DNA of 64,000 nucleotides from Streptomyces sp. NBC_01803 (lineage in GTDB: Bacteria; Actinomycetota; Actinomycetes; Streptomycetales; Streptomycetaceae), in contig NZ_CP109073.1 of NCBI RefSeq assembly GCF_035917415.1, forward strand, positions 1,595,001-1,659,000, in the 5' to 3' direction. The notes under the pieces were generated by a model. The model did no database searches and had not been told where the DNA came from. It saw only the letters and a program-made list of their open reading frames with translations. A program made the position numbers and the translations under genes. Of the stretch, positions 29,721 through 40,178 are shown piece by piece (the first letter of the stretch is position 1; each line of letters begins with the position of its first letter).

Positions 29721-31823
29721 TCAAAGGTACCCGGCTTCACTCCCACGGGGGATGCCTGCCTCGCCGAGCCGGGGCGCCGCTCCCGCCGGGCGCAGCCGGT
29801 GCGGCAGGTCGAGCGGATCGGCCGCCGACAGCCGCAACCCGTCCCAGAACGACGGCCCGAACGGCCCGGCGTCGATCGCGCCCGCCGCGATCCGGTCGGC
29901 GAGCAGGCGCAGCTCGGGCAGCAGCGCGCCGGCGTCGGGCAGCGCGAGCGGCACGTCGCGCAGGAGCCGCCGGGCCCACCAGCCGCCGTCCGCCCACCGG
30001 TCCTCGCCATGACGGCCAGTCAGGTCATCGACCAGGGAGCGCAACCGGCGCCGCAACGGTCCCGGCCCGCGGTCGCGCCACAGGTGCAGCATCGCCCAGG
30101 TCACCGGCCCGATCCGGTGGTGCGGCACGGCGGCGCGCGCGACCGTGGCCAGGGTGGCGTCGAGATCGAGGTGCCTGCCGTGCAGCCAGTCGCCGAACTC
30201 CTCGTCGGCGAACCGGTATCCGGGTCCGGCGGGCCGCAGGACACCCTCGTCCAGCACGGCCCGGGCCCAGCCGAGGCGGCCCGGGAACAGCGTCTCGAAG
30301 ACCCGCGCGCCCAAGGCGCCGGTGGCCACGGAACGGCGGGCGGCCTCGTGCAGCCGCGCCGCGACGTGCGCGGCCAGGCGGCGCTGGGCGCCCACGGTCG
30401 ACGCGGCCCGGCCGCCGGCCGCGAGGGCCACGGCGATCCGCAGCGCGGAGAGGTCGAGATGCGCGGCGAAGATGTCGTGCCGGTCGGGTCTGCCGCCCGC
30501 GTCGGTCCGCTGCGCGGCGCGGACCCGCGACAGCATCCGTAGGGACAGCGGATGCCGGTCCTCGCCCGGCGCCATCCCCGCGTCGCCGAGGCCGAACGCC
30601 TCACGGGCCCGCCTCGCCTCGGCCGCGGTGAGGTCCCCCAGCGGAAGGCTGTCGAGCATGCCGGGCGGGAACAGCGTCCGGGCACGCTCCCAGAACTCGG
30701 GTCGGCAGGCGAGGGCGAGCCGGGCGCCGACGGTCCGCAGCCAGTCGGCGGTCGCCGCGCTCCACTCGGGCAGCCGCCCGGCCAGTGCCTCCGGCATCTC
30801 CTCGGGACCGTCGAGCACCACGAGCAACGGCAGGCCCTGGTCCCGGGCCAGCCGGGCCACCACGTCGGCGTTGACGTGCGCCGGGTCGCCGCAGGTGGCG
30901 GTCGGCCCGGCGGCCAGCTCTCGGCCGGCGGCGATCAGCGCGCGGGCGACCGCGTCGCGCAGGCCGTGGTCGGGCTGGTGCAGGTCGGCTCCGCGCAGCC
31001 AGAGGGTGGGCGCGGGGTCGGCGGCGCGCCGGCGGCGCCCGGCGTGCGCGGCCAGGGCGGTGGTCCGGCCGGTGCCCGGGGCACCGACGACGCTCAGCAC
31101 GCTGACCCGGCCGGTGTCGAACTCCGCGAGCGCGGCGGCCACGTCGGGCCGCTCCAGCCGGACGTCGGGAGCCGGGAGCGCGGCGGCGGTGAGAGTCAGG
31201 GCTCCGGCGAGGTTGAGGTCCTGGCCGTAGCCGGGCACGGTGGCGTCGTTGCGGCGCAGCAGCCGGGCCAGCGGCCCGTCCGGGGCCAGGGCCGCGGCGG
31301 CGCGCGGCGGGATCGCGTCGGCGACGGCGTCGTGGCGCGACGCGACGAGAACGGCGACCACGGCTCCGGTGGCGGCGTGCAGCACGGGGCTGCCCGAGTG
31401 CGCCGCGGTCAGGGGCCTGGACAGGGCCAGCGGCACGGCCGGCGACCCGGCGCCGTCGGCCGGGGCCGCGCCCGCGGCGCCGCCGATGACGGCGTCGACC
31501 GTGCGGTCCGACCAGGCGCCGAGGTGCGCCCGGACCGCCACGCCGGGAGCCGCCGTCCGGTCGTGGCCCATGACCAGGGGCGTCAACGGCAGCCCGGGAG
31601 CGTGGATCAGCGCCAGGTCGCAGTCCGGCAGCGCGGTCACCGCGTCGGCCCGCACCAAGCGGCTTTCGCCCGAGGGGGTGACCAGGACCAGGCGGGCCAG
31701 GCCGTCGATCGCGGCGTGGCTGGCGACCACGGTCCCCTCCCGGTCGGCCAGGAAGCCGCTGCCGCGCGGGCGCCCGGCCGGATCGCAGATACGGACCAGA
31801 GCGGGCCGCGCGTCCACCGTCAT
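29721..31823 (-). CDS. trypsin-like protease fused to STAND/NACHT-type ATPase
   Basis: This 700-residue protein has an N-terminal trypsin-like fold (~1-165) with catalytic His36 (ASHAAI), Asp69 (CDLALI) and Ser143 (HSGSPV). A P-loop ATPase follows: Walker A GAPGTGRTT (247-255), Walker B LLVVLDGPEE (Asp338) and a CRPEFW sensor-like motif typical of NACHT/STAND proteins. The C-terminal ~250 residues are helical, with no recognisable sensor repeats. There is no signal peptide, so it is cytoplasmic. ATG 31823 has GGGAGG upstream. It sits between truB (91 bases) and ribF (39 bases) on one strand. Such protease-STAND fusions occur in predicted bacterial conflict systems; the trigger and target are unknown. 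Confidence 0.82.
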   Translation of the reverse strand: MTVDARPALVRICDPAGRPRGSGFLADREGTVVASHAAIDGLARLVLVTPSGESRLVRADAVTALPDCDLALIHAPGLPLTPLVMGHDRTAAPGVAVRAHLGAWSDRTVDAVIGGAAGAAPADGAGSPAVPLALSRPLTAAHSGSPVLHAATGAVVAVLVASRHDAVADAIPPRAAAALAPDGPLARLLRRNDATVPGYGQDLNLAGALTLTAAALPAPDVRLERPDVAAALAEFDTGRVSVLSVVGAPGTGRTTALAAHAGRRRRAADPAPTLWLRGADLHQPDHGLRDAVARALIAAGRELAAGPTATCGDPAHVNADVVARLARDQGLPLLVVLDGPEEMPEALAGRLPEWSAATADWLRTVGARLALACRPEFWERARTLFPPGMLDSLPLGDLTAAEARRAREAFGLGDAGMAPGEDRHPLSLRMLSRVRAAQRTDAGGRPDRHDIFAAHLDLSALRIAVALAAGGRAASTVGAQRRLAAHVAARLHEAARRSVATGALGARVFETLFPGRLGWARAVLDEGVLRPAGPGYRFADEEFGDWLHGRHLDLDATLATVARAAVPHHRIGPVTWAMLHLWRDRGPGPLRRRLRSLVDDLTGRHGEDRWADGGWWARRLLRDVPLALPDAGALLPELRLLADRIAAGAIDAGPFGPSFWDGLRLSAADPLDLPHRLRPAGAAPRLGEAGIPRGSEAGYL

Positions 31824-31914
31824 CGCCGAACCAACCTCCCGAAGCCTCCGGCGTGGAACAGGGTTCTGCCCCGGAAGCGGCCGGATTCAGCGGGAATGCC
31901 CGTTGGCCACTCGT

Positions 31915-32829
31915 TCAGGTGAAGACGGCGAGGCTCTTCGAGCGCTCTCCCGACGCCTCGATCAGTGCGATGAAACGGTCTTCGGGCCCGAAGACGGCGA
32001 CCGGTCCGGCGGGCAGCTCGGGGGTGGTGATCCGGGCGCCGTTGCCGAGCAGCTCGGCCTGCCGGCCGTCCACGTCCCAGCGGGGGAACGCCGCTGCCGC
32101 CGCCGCGCCGAGGGGCAGCACGGACGGCTCCGCCCGCAGCTCGTCCAGGGTGCGGGCGGCGTCGAGCAGGTACGGGCCGACGCGGGTGCGGCGCAGCGCC
32201 GTCAGATGCCCGCCGGTGCCCAGCGCGGCGCCCAGATCGCGGGCCAGGGCCCGGATATAGGTGCCGGACGAGCAGACGACGGACACCGCCAGGTCGGTGA
32301 CGACGGTGCCGTCCCCGGCGATCAGCTCGGTGACCTCGTGCGCGGTGAACGAGCGGACGGTGACCGGCCGGGCCGGGAGCTCCACGTCCTCGCCCGCCAG
32401 CACCCGCCGGTAAGAGCGCTCGCCGTCGATCTTCACCGCGCTGACCTTGGCCGGGATCTGCAGGATGTCACCGGTCAGCGCGGCCACCCCGGCGTCGAGG
32501 GCGACTCGGTCCACGCCCGCGGCCCCGGCGCGCGCGGTGACCTCGCCCTCGGCGTCATCGGTCACGGTGGCCTGGCCGAGCCGGATGGTTCCGGTGTACT
32601 CCTTCTCCGTCAGCGCCAGGTGGCCCAGCAGCCGGGTGGCCTTGCCCAGGCCGAGCAGGAGAACGCCGGTGGCCATCGGGTCCAGCGTCCCGGCGTGCCC
32701 GACCCGGCGGGTGCGGGCGATGCCCCGCATGACGGCGACCACGTCGTGCGAGGTGAACCCGGCGGGCTTGTCGACCACGACCAGCCCGTCCGGACCGTCC
32801 GCGCGGCGCTCGGCGGTGCTACGGCTCAT
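31915..32829 (-). CDS. truB: tRNA pseudouridine(55) synthase
   Basis: TruB converts U55 in the tRNA T-loop to pseudouridine. The 304-residue protein contains the catalytic aspartate at residue 50 in GHAGTLDPMATGVL, and KVSAVKIDGERSY and VVCSSGTYIRALARD motifs. ATG 32829 (MSRSTAERR) is preferred; the open frame reaches 33102 but would run through rbfA. It begins seven bases after the rbfA stop. Confidence 0.95.
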   Translation of the reverse strand: MSRSTAERRADGPDGLVVVDKPAGFTSHDVVAVMRGIARTRRVGHAGTLDPMATGVLLLGLGKATRLLGHLALTEKEYTGTIRLGQATVTDDAEGEVTARAGAAGVDRVALDAGVAALTGDILQIPAKVSAVKIDGERSYRRVLAGEDVELPARPVTVRSFTAHEVTELIAGDGTVVTDLAVSVVCSSGTYIRALARDLGAALGTGGHLTALRRTRVGPYLLDAARTLDELRAEPSVLPLGAAAAAAFPRWDVDGRQAELLGNGARITTPELPAGPVAVFGPEDRFIALIEASGERSKSLAVFT

Positions 32830-32836
32830 CAGAAGG

Positions 32837-33376
32837 TCAGTCCTCGTCCGCCGCGTCGCCCAGCGTGCCGTCGGGGGCGGCGACGGCTCCCCCGGCCCTG
32901 TCGGCGGCCTCGCCCTCCTCGTCATCCCCGGCGTCCCCGGCATCCCCGGCATCCTCGTCGTCCTTGACGTACGGATCGGCGCCGGCCGCGTACTCGGCGC
33001 CCGCCGAGGCCCGCCGCACCTGCTCGTCACGCTCCCTCGCCCGCACGAACAGATCGTCCAGGTTGCGCGTGGTCTCGGGCAGCGCGTCCGGGACGAACTC
33101 AAGGCTGGGCGTGTGCTTCACGCCCGCCGCCGCGCCGACCGCCGAGCGCAGCACGCCCTTGGCGCTGCGCAGCCCGGCGGCCACCTCCTCGCGGTCGGCC
33201 TCGTCGCCGTACACCGTGTAGAAGACGGTCGCCTCCCGCAGATCCCCGGTGACCCGGGTGTCGGTGATGGTGACCCTCGTGCCCAGCCTCGGGTCCTTGA
33301 TGTCCCGGTGCAGCTTCTCGGCCACCACCTCACGGATGAGGTCCGCCAGCCTCTTGGCCCGCGCCTTGTCGGCCAC
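32837..33376 (-). CDS. rbfA: ribosome-binding factor A
   Basis: RbfA helps mature the 30S subunit by binding the 5' end of 16S rRNA. The first ~120 residues hold the KH-like fold (RLADLIREVVAEKLHRDIKDPRLG). A long acidic tail (KDDEDAGDAGDAGDDEEGEA) is typical of actinobacterial RbfA, bringing it to 179 residues. GTG 33376 has AAGGAG upstream. It lies between the DUF503 gene and truB. Confidence 0.95.
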   Translation of the reverse strand: MADKARAKRLADLIREVVAEKLHRDIKDPRLGTRVTITDTRVTGDLREATVFYTVYGDEADREEVAAGLRSAKGVLRSAVGAAAGVKHTPSLEFVPDALPETTRNLDDLFVRARERDEQVRRASAGAEYAAGADPYVKDDEDAGDAGDAGDDEEGEAADRAGGAVAAPDGTLGDAADED

Positions 33377-33424
33377 TGGTCCGTCTCCTTGCTCTGTGGT
33401 GCTCTTGGTGGTGCTACTCGACTG

Positions 33425-33721
33425 CTACTCGTCGTCGTCACCGTGGATCCGCCGCCGCACCGACAGCAGCTCAACCTCGGGGCGGGCGGCCACCCACCGC
33501 TCACACCTGTCGAGAACGTCGGTGAGATGCGCGGCGTCCCCGGAGACCACGGCCAGACCGATCTCAGCCCGGCGGTGGAGATCCTGGTCGCCCACCTCGG
33601 CGGCGCTCACCGCGTAAGCGCGGCGCAGTTCCGCCACGATCGGCCGTACCACGGAGCGCTTCTGCTTCAGCGAGTGAACATCGCCGAGCAGCAGGTCGAA
33701 GGACAACGTCCCGGTATACAT
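33425..33721 (-). CDS. ylxP: DUF503 protein YlxP
   Basis: This 98-residue DUF503 protein is conserved between infB and rbfA in many bacteria. It begins MYTGTLSFDLLLGDVHSLKQKRSVV, the family signature, with an alpha/beta fold. It is thought to assist ribosome or RNA metabolism, but the molecular role is unknown. It lies in the infB operon, 48 bases before rbfA. Confidence 0.9.
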   Translation of the reverse strand: MYTGTLSFDLLLGDVHSLKQKRSVVRPIVAELRRAYAVSAAEVGDQDLHRRAEIGLAVVSGDAAHLTDVLDRCERWVAARPEVELLSVRRRIHGDDDE

Positions 33722-33796
33722 GGCGGTGATCGTAACGGGAACGGCCGGGGCCGATCGACGGAGAATCCTCCGGCCGACCGGCCCCGGCCGGCTGTG

Positions 33797-36700
33797 TCAC
33801 GCGCGGGGCTTCTCCCGCATCTCGTACGTCGCGATGACGTCGTCGACCTTGATGTCGTTGAAGTTCCCGAGGTTGATACCGCCCTCGAACCCTTCCCTGA
33901 TCTCGGTGACGTCGTCCTTGAAGCGGCGCAGACCCTCGATGTTGAGGTTCTCCGCGACGACCTTGCCGTCGCGGACCAGGCGGGCCTTGCTGTTCCGCCT
34001 GACCTCGCCCGAGCGGATGAGGACACCCGCGATGTTGCCCAGCTTGGACGAGCGGAAGACCTCGCGAATCTCCGCCGTGCCGAGCTCGACCTCCTCGTAC
34101 TCCGGCTTCAGCAGGCCCTTCAGGGCCGCCTCGATCTCCTCGATCGCCTGGTAGATGACCGAGTAGTACCGGACGTCCACACCCTCGCGTTCGGCCGCCT
34201 GCGTGGCACGCCCCTCGGCGCGCACGTTGAAGCCCATGACGATGGCGTTGGAGCCGGCCGCGAGGTCGATGTCGGTCTCGGTGACCGCGCCGACACCCCG
34301 GTGCAGGACCCGCAGGTCCACACCCTCGCCGACGTCGAGCTGGAGCAGCGAGGACTCCAGGGCCTCGACCGAACCGGAGGCGTCGCCCTTGATGATGAGG
34401 TTGAGCTGCTGGATCTCGCCCGCCTTGAGCACCTTGTCCAGGTCCTCCAGAGAGACCCTGCGGGTGCGCTTGGCGAACGCCGCGTTCCGCTCGCGGGCGG
34501 CACGCTTCTCTGCGATCTGCCGCGCGGTGCGGTCCTCACCGACCACCAGGAAGTTGTCCCCGGCACCCGGCACGTTGGTCAGACCCTGCACCAGGACGGG
34601 CGTCGACGGCCCGGCCTCGGCGAGGCTCCGGCCCGCGTCGTCGAGCATCGCCCGGACGCGGCCGTGGGCGTCGCCCACCACCATCGTGTCGCCGACCCGC
34701 AGTGTGCCGCGCTGGACGAGCACGGTGGCCACGGCGCCCCGGCCCCGGTCGAGGTGTGCCTCGATCGCGATGCCCTGGGCGTCCTGCTTCGGGTTGGCCC
34801 GCAGGTCGAGCGAGGCGTCGGCGGTCAGGATGACGGCTTCCAGCAGCCCGTCGATGTTCGTCCCCTGGCGCGCGGAGATGTCGACGAACATGGTGTCGCC
34901 GCCGTACTCCTCCGCCACCAGCCCGAACTCGGTGAGCTGGCCGCGCACCTTGACCGGGTCGGCGCCCTCGACGTCGATCTTGTTGACGGCGACGACGATC
35001 GGCACGTCGGCGGCCTTGGCGTGGTTGAGCGCCTCGACCGTCTGCGGCATCACGCCGTCGTTGGCCGCGACCACGAGGATCGCGATGTCCGTCGACTTGG
35101 CACCGCGGGCACGCATGGCGGTGAACGCCTCGTGGCCCGGGGTGTCGATGAACGTGATCGCCCGGTCCTCGCCGTTGACCTCGGTCGAGACCTGGTAGGC
35201 ACCGATGTGCTGGGTGATGCCGCCGGCCTCGCCCTCGATGACGTTGGTCTTGCGGATCGCGTCCAGCAGGCGGGTCTTGCCGTGGTCGACGTGGCCCATG
35301 ACGGTGACGACCGGCGGCCTGGAGACCAGGGCCTCCTCGCCGCCCTCGTCCTCGCCGAACTCGATGTCGAAGGACTCGAGCAGCTCGCGGTCCTCCTCCT
35401 CCGGGCTGACGATCTGAATGGTGTAGTTCATCTCGTCGGCGAGGAGCTGCAGCGTCTCGTCCGAGACCGACTGGGTCGCGGTGACCATCTCGCCCAGGTT
35501 GAACATGACCTGGACCAGGGACGCGGGGTTGGCGTTGATCTTCTCCGCGAAGTCGGTCAGGGAGGCGCCACGGGAGAGACGGATCGTCTCGCCCTTGCCG
35601 CGCGGCAGCATCACACCGCCGATGGACGGGGCCTGCATGGCCTCGTACTCCTGGCGCCGCTGCCGCTTCGACTTCCGGCCACGCCGGGCCGGACCGCCGG
35701 GACGGCCGAACGCGCCCTGCGTACCGCCACGGCCACCGGGACCGCCGGGACGGCCACCGCCGCCCGGGCCGCCGCCGAAGCCGCCGCCACCACCGGGACG
35801 GCCACCGCCGCCGCCGAAGCCGCCGCCACCCGGACGGGTGCCGGTGCCGGGACGGCCACCGCCGCCGGCGAAGCCGCCGCCGCCACCGCCGCCACCGGGA
35901 CGCGGGCCGCGGCCGGCGAAGCCGCCGCCACCGCCACCCGGACGCGCACCGCCGCCACCGCCACCCGGACGGGCGCCGGGGCCACCGGGACCGCCACCGG
36001 GACGGCCGGCCGCGGAGGGCCGCTGCGGCATCATGCCCGGGTTCGGACGGCTACCGCCCGGGCCCGGACGCGCACCGCCGGGGGCCGCGCCCTGCGGACG
36101 CGGCATGTTGCCCGGGGTGGCGGCACGGCCGCCACCGGGCGCCTGCGGGCGCGGACCGGGACGGTCCTGCCCGCCGGGACGCGGACCGCCTTGGCCGGGG
36201 CCGCCGGCCGGACGCGGCGCGGGGCCGGGACGGGGCGCCGCCTGCGGGCGCGCCATGCCGGTGGAACCGCTGGTCGTGAAGGGGTTGTTGCCGGGACGCG
36301 GACCGGCCGGACGGCCGGCCGGCTTGGATCCGGCGGGCTTGGCCGGCGCGGGCTTCGGCGCCGCGGCGGCCGGCTTGGCCGGCGCGGGCCTGGCGCCCGG
36401 ACGCGGGCCCGGGGCGGACGGGCCGCCGCCGGTGGCCGGCCTGGGCGCGCCCGAACGCGGCGGCGCGGTCTCGCCGGTGCCGGTGCCGGCACTGGTCGGC
36501 TGGGTGAACTCGGGTGCCGCGGGACCCGGCCTGACGGCCGGCTTCGGCGTGACACCGGGGGTGGCCGGCTTGGGAGCCGCACCACTCGGCTTGGGGGCCG
36601 CTACGCCCGGCTTGGGCGCGGGCGGCCGGGGGGACATGGCGCCCGGCCTGGGGGCACCCGGCCTGGGCGCGCCACCGGGAACACCCGGCTTGGCGGCCTT

Positions 36701-36868
36701 CCTGCCGCCGTTGCCGCTGAACGCGTCGGTCAGCTTTCGCACTACTGGCGCCTCGATCGTCGAGGACGCCGAACGGACGAATTCACCAAGTTCTTGGAGC
36801 TTGGCCATGACGACCTTGCTCTCCACTCCAAGCTCCTTGGCGAGCTCGTATACCCGGACCTTAGCCAC
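33797..36868 (-). CDS. infB: translation initiation factor IF-2
   Basis: IF-2 is the GTPase that brings initiator tRNA to the 30S subunit. The 1023-residue protein has an IF2_N domain (~1-50), a ~330-residue Gly/Pro/Arg/Ala low-complexity region with many GGGGF/RPGG repeats, [15 protein letters not shown], a second IF2_N domain, and the G domain with GHVDHGKT at 525-532, DTPGHE and NKID. Domains II-IV follow. GTG 36868 has AAGGAG four bases upstream. The low-complexity region is typical of Streptomyces IF-2. Confidence 0.97.
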   Translation of the reverse strand: MAKVRVYELAKELGVESKVVMAKLQELGEFVRSASSTIEAPVVRKLTDAFSGNGGRKAAKPGVPGGAPRPGAPRPGAMSPRPPAPKPGVAAPKPSGAAPKPATPGVTPKPAVRPGPAAPEFTQPTSAGTGTGETAPPRSGAPRPATGGGPSAPGPRPGARPAPAKPAAAAPKPAPAKPAGSKPAGRPAGPRPGNNPFTTSGSTGMARPQAAPRPGPAPRPAGGPGQGGPRPGGQDRPGPRPQAPGGGRAATPGNMPRPQGAAPGGARPGPGGSRPNPGMMPQRPSAAGRPGGGPGGPGARPGGGGGGARPGGGGGGFAGRGPRPGGGGGGGGFAGGGGRPGTGTRPGGGGFGGGGGRPGGGGGFGGGPGGGGRPGGPGGRGGTQGAFGRPGGPARRGRKSKRQRRQEYEAMQAPSIGGVMLPRGKGETIRLSRGASLTDFAEKINANPASLVQVMFNLGEMVTATQSVSDETLQLLADEMNYTIQIVSPEEEDRELLESFDIEFGEDEGGEEALVSRPPVVTVMGHVDHGKTRLLDAIRKTNVIEGEAGGITQHIGAYQVSTEVNGEDRAITFIDTPGHEAFTAMRARGAKSTDIAILVVAANDGVMPQTVEALNHAKAADVPIVVAVNKIDVEGADPVKVRGQLTEFGLVAEEYGGDTMFVDISARQGTNIDGLLEAVILTADASLDLRANPKQDAQGIAIEAHLDRGRGAVATVLVQRGTLRVGDTMVVGDAHGRVRAMLDDAGRSLAEAGPSTPVLVQGLTNVPGAGDNFLVVGEDRTARQIAEKRAARERNAAFAKRTRRVSLEDLDKVLKAGEIQQLNLIIKGDASGSVEALESSLLQLDVGEGVDLRVLHRGVGAVTETDIDLAAGSNAIVMGFNVRAEGRATQAAEREGVDVRYYSVIYQAIEEIEAALKGLLKPEYEEVELGTAEIREVFRSSKLGNIAGVLIRSGEVRRNSKARLVRDGKVVAENLNIEGLRRFKDDVTEIREGFEGGINLGNFNDIKVDDVIATYEMREKPRA

Positions 36869-37033
36869 TTCGCTCCTTTAACGGTCCGGGGTCGGTCGTC
36901 CGCCGGACCTTCGCTACTTCATGGGCGTACTCATCGCGTACTCATCGAGTGCTCATCGCAATCTCGACCTACTTCCGACTCGCGAGGTACCTGACCGCGC
37001 GGAGACCTTCCGCACGACGTTTCTTACGGTTTC

Positions 37034-37321
37034 TTACGGTTCTTGCGCTGCGTCCTGGCCGACCGCCCGCCGCAGCCCGCCGGTGTCGAGCGGTCCCTGG
37101 ACCCTGAGGGCCCTGGGAAACGCCCGACGGCGCACCGCCAGCTCCAGACAGGCCGGCGTGGGATGCACATACGCACCCCGACCGGGCAGCGTACCGCGAA
37201 GGTCGGGGACACAGCGACCCTCGACCAGCGCCACACGCAGCAGTCCGTCTCGGGCTGAGCGCTGCCGGCAACCCACACAGGTGCGCTCCGGGCAGACAGA
37301 AGCCCGCGTCCGGCTAGACAC
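37034..37321 (-). CDS. ylxR: YlxR/RnpM RNA-binding protein
   Basis: This 95-residue DUF448 protein has PERTCVGCRQR and GRGAYVHPTPACLE, the signature of YlxR. Its Bacillus homologue (RnpM) binds and modulates RNase P. GTG 37321 has GGGGAGG about 11 bases upstream. It lies between nusA and infB; the 165 bases between it and infB contain no gene. Confidence 0.9.
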   Translation of the reverse strand: MSSRTRASVCPERTCVGCRQRSARDGLLRVALVEGRCVPDLRGTLPGRGAYVHPTPACLELAVRRRAFPRALRVQGPLDTGGLRRAVGQDAAQEP

Positions 37322-37395
37322 TGACGATTCTACCTCCCCGTGCGCGCGGCCCCAGGGGGCGGGCCCCCTACCGACGCAACTGGTAACGGCGCGGC

Positions 37396-37418
37396 CACCA
37401 CCGGTATTCCCGGTGGTG
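37396..37418 (-). promoter_or_regulatory. nusA-ylxR intercistronic hairpin
   Basis: A perfect 9-bp stem (37396-37404 with 37410-37418) with a 5-base loop lies 16 bases after the nusA stop and 74 bases before ylxR. Without a U-run it is more likely an attenuator or RNA-stability element than a full terminator. Confidence 0.5.
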
Positions 37419-37434
37419 CCACGGCACTATCAGA

Positions 37435-38457
37435 TCATTCGCCGCGGGGCGCGCTCTCCCCGGGCCGCTCGCTCGGCTCGGTGTCCGGCCGGATATCGAT
37501 CCGCCAGCCGGTCAGCCGGGCCGCGAGCCGCGCGTTCTGGCCTTCCTTGCCGATCGCCAGCGACAGCTGATAGTCCGGCACGGTCACCCGGGCGGACCTG
37601 GCCGCCTGGTCGACCACGTCCACCTTGTTGACCCGGGCCGGGCTGAGCGCGTTCGCCACCAACTCGGCCGGGTCGTCCGACCAGTCGACGATGTCGATCT
37701 TCTCGCCGTGCAGCTCGGCCATCACGCTGCGGACCCGGCCGCCCATCGGGCCGATGCAGGCGCCCTTCGCGTTCAGCCCCGGGCGCAGCGAACGCACCGC
37801 GATCTTGGTGCGGTGGCCGGCCTCCCGGGCGATCGCCGCGATCTCCACCGAACCGTCGGCGATCTCGGGGACCTCCAGCTCGAACAGCTTCCGCACCAGG
37901 TTCGGGTGGGTCCGCGACAGGGTGACGGACGGGCCGCGCGGGCCCTTCACCACACGCACGACGTACGAGCGCAGCCGCGATCCGTGCGAGTACACCTCGC
38001 CGGGCACCTGCTCCTGCGGCGGCAGGATCGCCTCCAGCCTGCCGATGTCCACCAGCACGCTCTTGGGGTCCCGGCCCTGCTGCACGACGCCGGCCACCAC
38101 GTCGCCCTCGCGGCCCGCGTACTCGCCGAAGGTGATGTCCTCCTCGGCGTCCCGCAGCCGCTGCAGGATGACCTGCTTGGCCGTGGTCGCCGCGATCCGG
38201 CCGAAGCCCTGCGGGGTGTCGTCGAACTCCCGTGGCTCGGCGGCCTCTTCGGCGTCGGCGAGATCCTCCGGGTCCTCCTTGGCCCACACCGTCACATGAC
38301 CGCTCGCGCGGTCCAGCACGACCCGGGCCCGCCGGCGGCTGCCCTCGGTGCGGTGATAGGCGATCAGCAGGGCCGACTCGATGGCCTCCACCAGTACGTC
38401 GAAGGAGATCTCCTTCTCCCGGACGAGGCCCTTCAGTGCCCCCATGTCGATGTCCAC
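37435..38457 (-). CDS. nusA: transcription termination/antitermination factor NusA
   Basis: NusA binds RNA polymerase and modulates pausing and termination. The 340-residue protein has the N-terminal polymerase-binding domain, an S1 domain (~120-190) and two KH domains with [19 protein letters not shown] and [15 protein letters not shown]. It lacks the C-terminal acidic repeats of E. coli NusA, as usual in actinobacteria. GTG 38457 follows the rimP stop by two bases. Confidence 0.96.
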   Translation of the reverse strand: MDIDMGALKGLVREKEISFDVLVEAIESALLIAYHRTEGSRRRARVVLDRASGHVTVWAKEDPEDLADAEEAAEPREFDDTPQGFGRIAATTAKQVILQRLRDAEEDITFGEYAGREGDVVAGVVQQGRDPKSVLVDIGRLEAILPPQEQVPGEVYSHGSRLRSYVVRVVKGPRGPSVTLSRTHPNLVRKLFELEVPEIADGSVEIAAIAREAGHRTKIAVRSLRPGLNAKGACIGPMGGRVRSVMAELHGEKIDIVDWSDDPAELVANALSPARVNKVDVVDQAARSARVTVPDYQLSLAIGKEGQNARLAARLTGWRIDIRPDTEPSERPGESAPRGE

Positions 38458-38459
38458 GG

Positions 38460-38966
38460 CTACGCCTCCTTCGGGCTCTCGTCGTCGGCGGGCTTGCGGC
38501 TGAACTCGATTTCCACCCGGGCGGCCGCGATCCCGGCGAAATCAACCCGGCGGGCCGTGGGCTTGCGGCCCTTCTCCCCCGGAACCTCCAGATCAAGCCC
38601 CTCGTCGTCCACCGCGATGATCCGGGCGGTCAGCTCACCGCCCTCCGCCAGCCGGATCCGGGCCAGGCGGCCCACCGACCGGCGGTAGTGCCGCGGCTCG
38701 GTCAGCGGACGCTCCGCGCCGGGCGAGGTCACCTCAAGCACGTACGGGGCGGCGCCCATCACGTTCGTCTCGTCGAGCACCTCGGAAGCCGCCCGGCTCA
38801 GCTCGGCGCAGGCGTCCAGCCCCACGCCGCCGTCCGCGTCCACCACCACCTGGAGCACCCGCCGGCGGCCGGCCGGGGTGACGCGCACGTCCTCCAGGTC
38901 CATCCCCCGCTTCCCGGCGAGCGGCTCCAGCAACTGCCGCAGCCTGTCGATCTGGGTGGTGCTCAT
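38460..38966 (-). CDS. rimP: ribosome maturation factor RimP
   Basis: RimP acts in 30S maturation. The 168-residue protein has the RimP_N segment with GMDLEDVRV and [19 protein letters not shown], and the C-terminal SH3-like domain with [15 protein letters not shown] 38966 (MSTTQIDRL) has GAGGAG eight bases upstream; the longer frame to 39047 is not conserved. It is the first gene of the infB operon. A -10 match (TAGGCT, minus strand, 39034-39029) lies upstream. Confidence 0.95.
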   Translation of the reverse strand: MSTTQIDRLRQLLEPLAGKRGMDLEDVRVTPAGRRRVLQVVVDADGGVGLDACAELSRAASEVLDETNVMGAAPYVLEVTSPGAERPLTEPRHYRRSVGRLARIRLAEGGELTARIIAVDDEGLDLEVPGEKGRKPTARRVDFAGIAAARVEIEFSRKPADDESPKEA

Positions 38967-39213
38967 CCGGGTGACTCCTCGGCCGCGTCTGCTGTTGTGG
39001 GGACGGCGCGTTCGGGCGCTCGCGCAACAGCCTAATGCCTGTGGCACCGTACGCCGACCGGTCCGGTGGCGCGGACGGGCACGCCGGTGGCGGGGCGGGG
39101 CCGGTATCGACGCGCCGCACGGGTACGCTCACGGGGCGGTGATCTCCCCGGCACGGCCGGGAGTCGCCCGCAGCCCAACGGTCCGCTGCGCCAGTCCCCC
39201 GGGAGAACGGGAA

Positions 39214-39708
39214 GTGCGGGAAGCCATGTCCTCCGGTGTACCCAGACGCTCTCTGCTGGCCTGCTGCGCCATCCTCGGCGCGTCGGCCGGATGCACGTCC
39301 GGGGACGACGGCACCGGCCAGGGCGGACAAGCCGCCGCGGCCACCCCCCAGGGGCTGCGCCGCCGGGCCGCCCGGGACAGCACGGCGCTGCTCGCGCGCT
39401 ACGACGCGACGGTCTCGGCCCATCCCGCGCTGGCCGGCACGCTGACCGCGTTCCGGGACACGGTGGCCGCCCACGTCACCACGCTCAACGAGTCGGAGAC
39501 GGCCGCGCCCGGCGCGGCCGGAACCACGCCGGAGGTGCCCGCGGAGCCGGACCGGGCCCTCACCGCGCTGGCCGACGCCGAACGGCACACCGCCGACGAA
39601 CGGCTGCGCGATCTGGCCGAGGCCCCACCGGAGTTCGCCCGGCTGCTGGCCTCACTCGCCGCGGCCGGAGCGGCCCAGTCCTATCTGCTGAGCGAGGCGC
39701 GCCCATGA
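39214..39708 (+). CDS. putative lipoprotein upstream of DUF4439 gene
   Basis: This 164-residue protein has an N-terminal twin-arginine-like signal (PRRSLLACCAILG) ending in SAGC, a weak lipobox, followed by a helical, Ala-rich domain. GTG 39214 has GGGAG eight bases upstream; ATG 39226 is an alternative. Its stop overlaps the next start (ATGA), and a possible -10 element (TACGCT) is at 39124-39129. It is divergent from rimP. Function unknown; it is probably an outer-face partner of the ferritin-like protein. Confidence 0.75.
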   Translation: MREAMSSGVPRRSLLACCAILGASAGCTSGDDGTGQGGQAAAATPQGLRRRAARDSTALLARYDATVSAHPALAGTLTAFRDTVAAHVTTLNESETAAPGAAGTTPEVPAEPDRALTALADAERHTADERLRDLAEAPPEFARLLASLAAAGAAQSYLLSEARP

Positions 39709-40178
39709 CGGAGAGCACCGGAGAGCTGGACGCCGCCCAGGCCGCGCTGGCCGCCGAGCACGCCGCGGTCTACGGCTACGGGGTGGTCGGAGCCCGGATC
39801 GGCGACGAGCGCGGCGGCGAGGCCACCGAGGCGTACGACGCGCACCGCGCGCGGCGCGACCTGCTGCACCGGACCGTGCGGGATCTGGGCGGCACCCCGG
39901 TGGCCGCCGATGTGGCGTACGCGCTGCCGTTCGAGGTCGGGGACAGCGCGGGCGCCGCGGAGCTGGCCGCCGAGCTGGAGACGCGGCTGGCCGGCGCCTA
40001 CGCCGACCTGGTCCTGGCCGCGCGGGGCGAGCGGCGGCGCGACGCCGCGGCGGCGATGCGCGACACGGTGGTCCGGGCGGCCCGCTGGCGCGGCGCGCTC
40101 CCTGACCCGTTCCCGGGGCTCGCCGAGTACGCCCCCGGCGGTGGCGGCCGGGCGGAGGAAGGCGGCACGGACGAATGA
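39705..40178 (+). CDS. ferritin-like DUF4439 protein
   Basis: This 157-residue four-helix-bundle protein of the DUF4439 family has AALAAEHAAVYGYGVVG (Glu18, His19), HRARRDLLHRTV and an AELETRLAGAYADLV helix, the pattern of ferritin-like folds. Whether it binds iron is not known. It overlaps the lipoprotein upstream and the kinase-like gene downstream by ATGA on each side, so the three are translated together. Confidence 0.82.
   Translation: MTESTGELDAAQAALAAEHAAVYGYGVVGARIGDERGGEATEAYDAHRARRDLLHRTVRDLGGTPVAADVAYALPFEVGDSAGAAELAAELETRLAGAYADLVLAARGERRRDAAAAMRDTVVRAARWRGALPDPFPGLAEYAPGGGGRAEEGGTDE

Noticed and set aside
32447..36994. 1515-codon plus-strand open frame antisense to infB, rbfA and truB
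   Set aside because: It covers three conserved genes on the other strand, is low complexity, and has no ribosome binding site or domain.
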